Assembly (NCBI GenBank): GCA_050701635.1
Contig: JBOGDF010000218.1
Coordinates: 1-9,724 of the forward strand
Direction: 5' to 3'
DNA: 9,724 nucleotides
Source: WHSM01 sp050701635
Lineage (GTDB): Bacteria; Actinomycetota; Actinomycetes; Mycobacteriales; Micromonosporaceae
Both the position numbers and the translations under genes were made by a program. Under the pieces are notes generated by a model, which was given only the letters and a program-made list of their open reading frames with translations, did no database searches and was not told the origin of the DNA. Below, piece after piece: positions 6,544 to 9,724 of this stretch. Position 1 is the stretch's first letter. Each line of letters opens with the position of its first letter.

Positions 6544-7218
6544 ATGTCTGACGGCGTAGTGGTCGAGGTCGGTGACCAGACGTATCCAGTGAGCCTGGAC
6601 GCCCCGTTCACGTTCGGGCGCGCTGAGGAATGCACGGTCTGCCTCGACCCGGCCGACGCCACGATCTCGCGCCGCGCCGGGTCGCTGGAACACTCCCAGG
6701 GCGCCTGGTGGCTGACCAACCGTTCCTCGGTACGCCCGCTGTCGGTGATCGACGAGCTGGGCTTCCGCAGCGTGCTGGCGCCGGGACGGCGTACCGCCGT
6801 GGAATCACCCGTACGGGTGATCGTGGACGCCGGGAAGGGCAGCCACACGCTGCGCATCGTGGTGCCGCCTGGTGGGACCGGCACGGCCTTGGACGAGCCG
6901 CCGCCCGGGCAGCCGACCGTGATCGGCGAGCAGGTGCTGATCAGCGCCGCCGACCGGCTCGCCATGGTGGCGCTGTTCGCCGGCTACCTGGACGACGGCC
7001 CGCGCTACGACCCGCACCCCAAGTCGTACGCCGCCGCGGCGGCCCGGCTGGGCTGGCCGCGTACCACCCTGGTGAAGCGGATCGAGTATCTGCGTACCAG
7101 ACTGAGCAACGCCGGCGTACCGAACATGACCGGCTGGAACGCCCTGGCCAACCTCGCCGAGTACGCCATCTCCCGCGGCCTGATCACCAAGGACGACCTG
7201 TCCCTGATCCACCGCTGA
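6544..7218 (+). CDS. FHA domain protein with C-terminal helix-turn-helix-like region
   Basis: The ATG at 6544 follows GAGGG three bases upstream and gives 224 residues with no signal peptide or membrane segment. Residues about 1-105 form a forkhead-associated domain: FGR with G25-R26, S42-R43 in TISRR, and N59 in LTNRSS, the positions that normally grip phosphothreonine. The His usual in the SxxH motif is replaced by Ala (A45). After a Gly/Pro linker (about 107-125), residues 128-224 are helical. SYAAAAARLGWPRTTLVKRI (161-180) is consistent with a helix-turn-helix and is followed by conserved-looking helices (WNALANLAEYAIS). It probably reads the phosphorylation state set by a Ser/Thr kinase and may regulate transcription, but no kinase is in the window. 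It is divergent from the PASTA gene, and the crotonase gene follows after 47 bp, so the two may be cotranscribed. Confidence 0.88.
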   Translation: MSDGVVVEVGDQTYPVSLDAPFTFGRAEECTVCLDPADATISRRAGSLEHSQGAWWLTNRSSVRPLSVIDELGFRSVLAPGRRTAVESPVRVIVDAGKGSHTLRIVVPPGGTGTALDEPPPGQPTVIGEQVLISAADRLAMVALFAGYLDDGPRYDPHPKSYAAAAARLGWPRTTLVKRIEYLRTRLSNAGVPNMTGWNALANLAEYAISRGLITKDDLSLIHR

Positions 7219-7265
7219 GCCCTCGCCGCCCGCAGCGCCGCGAGCCGGCACGACGAAGGAGTCGC

Positions 7266-8141
7266 ATGACGTACACGACGCTGGATTATCGGGTTGCGGA
7301 CGGGATCCTGACGCTGACGCTGAACCGTCCCGACAAGCTCAACGCTTTCACCGTCGAGATGGCCGGCGAGCTGATCGCCGCGTTCACCCGGGCCAGCGAG
7401 GACGACGCGGTGGGCGCCATCGTGGTGACCGGTGCGGGGCGGGCGTTCTGCGCCGGCATGGACCTCGCCGTCGAGGGCAACGTGTTCGGGCTGGACGAGA
7501 CTCAGCGCCCCACCGTGGACGACATGCGTGACCGGCTGGACGATCCGGCGATCGCGGCGGGCGTACGGGACACCGGCGGCAAGGTGACGCTGGCGATCCA
7601 CGAATGCAAGAAGCCGGTGATCGCGGCGATCAACGGGCCGGCGGTCGGCATCGGCGCCACCATGACGCTCGCGATGGATGTCAGGCTGGCGGCCGACACC
7701 GCGCGGATCGGGTTCGTGTTCGGCAAGATCGGCATCGTGCCGGAGGCGTGCTCGACCTGGTTCCTGCCGCGCATCGTGGGGATGTCGCAGGCGCTGGAGT
7801 GGGCGTACACCGCGGAGATCATCAGCGCCGACGAGGCGGCGAGCGCAGGGCTGGTCAAGGCCGTACACCCGGCTGAGAAACTGCTGGCGGAGGCACATGC
7901 GTTGGCCCGGAGGTTCACCGAGCACCGCTCCCCGGTGGCGACCGCGTTGACCCGGCAGATGATGTATCGCAACAGCGCCCAGCCGCACCCGGTCGAGGCG
8001 CACCGGATCGACTCGCTCGCGGTGTTCTACCTCAGCCAGCGCGACGGCAGGGAGGGTGTGGCGGCGTTCCGCGAGAAGCGCCCACCCGAGTTCGACACCA
8101 AGGCGTCGAAGGACATGCCGCCGTTCTACCCCTGGTGGTAG
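7266..8141 (+). CDS. Enoyl-CoA hydratase/isomerase (crotonase) family protein
   Basis: The ATG at 7266 has AAGGAG four bases upstream and gives 291 residues, the usual size. The N-terminal LTLNRPDKLNAF (17-28) and the oxyanion-hole segment GRAFCAGMDL (58-67) are typical of crotonases acting on acyl-CoA thioesters in the cytoplasm. The second oxyanion-hole region is NGPAVGIGATMTLAMD (123-138). Aligned by eye to rat enoyl-CoA hydratase, the two hydratase glutamates are replaced (about T132 and F152). A Glu is present at E160 in GIVPEACSTWFLP, the place of the single catalytic Glu in ECI2-type delta3,delta2-enoyl-CoA isomerases. An isomerase or other lyase role is therefore more likely than plain hydration. 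It may be cotranscribed with the FHA gene. Its stop is only 7 bp from the opposing hydrolase gene, with no room for a terminator between them. Confidence 0.94.
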   Translation: MTYTTLDYRVADGILTLTLNRPDKLNAFTVEMAGELIAAFTRASEDDAVGAIVVTGAGRAFCAGMDLAVEGNVFGLDETQRPTVDDMRDRLDDPAIAAGVRDTGGKVTLAIHECKKPVIAAINGPAVGIGATMTLAMDVRLAADTARIGFVFGKIGIVPEACSTWFLPRIVGMSQALEWAYTAEIISADEAASAGLVKAVHPAEKLLAEAHALARRFTEHRSPVATALTRQMMYRNSAQPHPVEAHRIDSLAVFYLSQRDGREGVAAFREKRPPEFDTKASKDMPPFYPWW

Positions 8142-8148
8142 CGGCGGG

Positions 8149-9611
8149 TCACAGCGCGCGGATGCCGATGTGGATGTGGTCGTAGTGGCCGGGTACGCGC
8201 CACAGCAGCTGTACGGAGAACTGCTTGCCGTCGATGGTGACGGTGTGGCGCTCGTACGAGCCGGGGGACCAGTCGGAGATGCCGTACTTGCGGGCCAGGG
8301 CGTACGCGTCGTCGTCGCTGACCGCGTTGTTGCCTCCGGAGCCGAAGTCGACCGCGTACGTGTCGCGGTTGCCGACCCAGTGGTCGGAGATGTTGCCGTC
8401 GGCGGTGTACTTCACGTCCCGCAGCTCCGAGGTGACCGCCAGCCCGCGCCCCGTCATGAAGTCCTTGGTGTGGCGGGCGACCGACGTGGTGCCCTCCCGG
8501 GCGCGGCCCAACTCGATCCGGTCCAGCCACGCGGTTGTCGAGTCGCGCCGGTGGTCGGACCCGGGTCGCGCGCCGCCGCCCGGCGTGGTCGGCAGGTGCA
8601 ACGTCAGGTTCCGCGAGCGACCATCCACTCTGTACAGCTGCCGGAGCAGCTCCGCGACGTGCTTGCGGGTACGCGGATGATCCTTCCCGATCGCCCGCAG
8701 CACCGCCGCCAACCCGGCCGTACGCGCCGCGTCCAGCCGCTCGTGCCGCTCCCCGCGCGGTACGTCGGCCGCCAGCAGCCGGGCGCGGCATTCGACGGCG
8801 TACCCGATGTCGCGGGTGAGCAGGTACGGGATCCGGCGCAGCCCGTCCCAGTCGTCCAGGGCGCGTTCCAGCCGTGCCGCAGCAGCTTCTCGGCGCGCTG
8901 GTCGCCGACGTTGAGGTGCTTCATCCCGAGCTCGTCACGGGCGGCCCGGCAGCGCCGGAACACCAGCTCCACGGTCTCCAGGTAGCCGCCGAGGTGGCCG
9001 GCGAGCCGCTTCAAGTGGGCCGGGTTGCCGCCGATCGCGACGTTGCGGCCGCCAGGGAACTGCCACGGCCGGATGTCGGAGCCGCGCCCGAAGTGCCGGT
9101 GCCCCAGGCCGCCGTGGTTGCGGGCGTACCGGCGGGCGCCGCGGTAGAGGGACGACAGCGAGGTCCAGTAGCGCGGGTCGGTGGCCCAGTTTCCGGCCAG
9201 CGCCGCCCAGGTAGCGACGTGCGCGCCGCCCCAGTTGGGGGCGTACTCGGGATGCGTCCGCAGCTTCACGTCGTCGCCGCGCGCCACCTTCTTCAGCAGC
9301 TGGATGTGCGCCATCACGCCGGCTTCCACGCTCGGGTAGCTGAATCCGGAGTCCGCGTTGTCGTAGTGGCCGATGCCGGCGAAGTTGTTGATCCGGGTGT
9401 CCGAGTTGGTGAAGAAGCCGGTCTCGTGCACCGCCTGGATGAACGCCAGGTCGCCGCGTACCCCTTCCTGCTCGCCGACCGCGGTGTAGTGCGCGGCGAT
9501 GGTACGCAGCTTCGCGCCGCCCAACGCGCCGTCCGGCGCGACGGATCCGTACCAGCCGACGAGCTGTTCCGCGCTGATCACGCTGTCGCCCATGATCTTC
9601 GGACCGGTCAC
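8149..9611 (-). pseudogene. Glucosaminidase plus LAS-type metallopeptidase (peptidoglycan hydrolase), split by a one-base frameshift
   Basis: From GTG 9611 (AAGGA ten bases upstream; ATG 9593 is an alternative) the first frame gives 247 sensible residues. It includes a glucosaminidase domain (about 50-150) with VRGDLAFIQAVHETGFF, catalytic E63, and NNFAGIGHYDN. After EKLLRHG (to about 8871) this frame degenerates and stops at 8604. The frame shifted by one missing base continues smoothly (LERALDDWDGLRRIPYLLTR) to the stop at 8149. Its C-terminal domain has SDHWVG (His codon 8382-8380), YAVDF (Asp codon 8349-8347) and PGHYDHIHIG, the H...D...HxH zinc pattern of LAS peptidases such as VanY and phage L-Ala-D-Glu peptidases. 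Restored, the protein would be 487 residues, cutting both the glycan (beta-N-acetylglucosaminidase) and the stem peptide. No signal peptide is present from any start. It could be a real pseudogene or a base-calling error; the near-intact second half favours the latter or a recent event. Confidence 0.75.
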
Positions 9612-9724
9612 TAGGGCACCATCCTTTTTGCAGGGCCTGAGAGGGTTCCTGTTGTAGGGACTCGGCGGGAGCCGGGGTGATGGCCTGGTTCGGTTGCCGG
9701 AGAACGGCCACCATGACACTGCCG

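Noticed and set aside
9612..9680. Riboswitch-like words upstream of the wall hydrolase on the minus strand (CTCTCAGG followed by AAAAAGGA, as at the 3' end of glycine aptamers)
   Set aside because: The conserved 5' half of the glycine aptamer is absent, bases are inserted between the two words, and the gene is not glycine-related. The GGGGGAACC-type core expected for the c-di-AMP riboswitch found before other actinobacterial wall hydrolases was not seen either.
9713..9724. Possible start of a rightward gene (ATG 9713 with GGAG ten bases upstream)
   Set aside because: Only four codons are visible before the window ends, so it cannot be supported.

Overview
The window is high-GC DNA with strong third-position G/C bias. 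GTG starts, Shine-Dalgarno sites and gene families all fit an actinobacterium. Frequent CGTAC/GTACG words suggest Micromonosporaceae, but that is an impression rather than a demonstrated placement. It is chromosomal-looking, and no tRNA, rRNA, transposase, integrase or CRISPR array was seen.

Layout, left to right. (1) purD (minus, cut by the left edge) encodes the GAR synthetase of purine synthesis. (2) A 255-bp divergent spacer holds a symmetrical nested palindrome and a strong G-quadruplex motif. (3) A polytopic membrane protein gene (plus) with two CxxC motifs is broken by a +1 frameshift near 1883-1898. (4) A palindrome-rich leader precedes a secreted GlpQ-type glycerophosphodiester phosphodiesterase (plus). 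(5) Convergent to it is a large minus-strand gene for an anchored extracytoplasmic protein: one membrane helix, a beta-propeller-like region, a Pro/Ala linker, three PASTA repeats and an unrecognised Cys-containing C-terminal domain. (6) Divergent from that, a 157-bp spacer leads to an FHA-HTH protein, followed 47 bp later by a crotonase-family enzyme (both plus). (7) Convergent and only 7 bp away is a minus-strand gene for a two-domain peptidoglycan hydrolase (glucosaminidase plus LAS-type metallopeptidase). A single missing base near 8868-8876 puts its two catalytic domains in different frames.

Working together: purD, glpQ and the crotonase are ordinary metabolic genes with no visible common pathway. 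The most suggestive unit is the divergent PASTA-propeller / FHA-HTH pair. One product could sense cell-wall fragments outside, and the other has a phosphothreonine-binding fold joined to a possible DNA-binding region inside. The nearby wall hydrolase fits a cell-envelope theme, but functional linkage is inference only. Two single-base indels in under 10 kb, each in an otherwise well-preserved gene, raise the possibility of sequence or assembly error rather than true gene decay.
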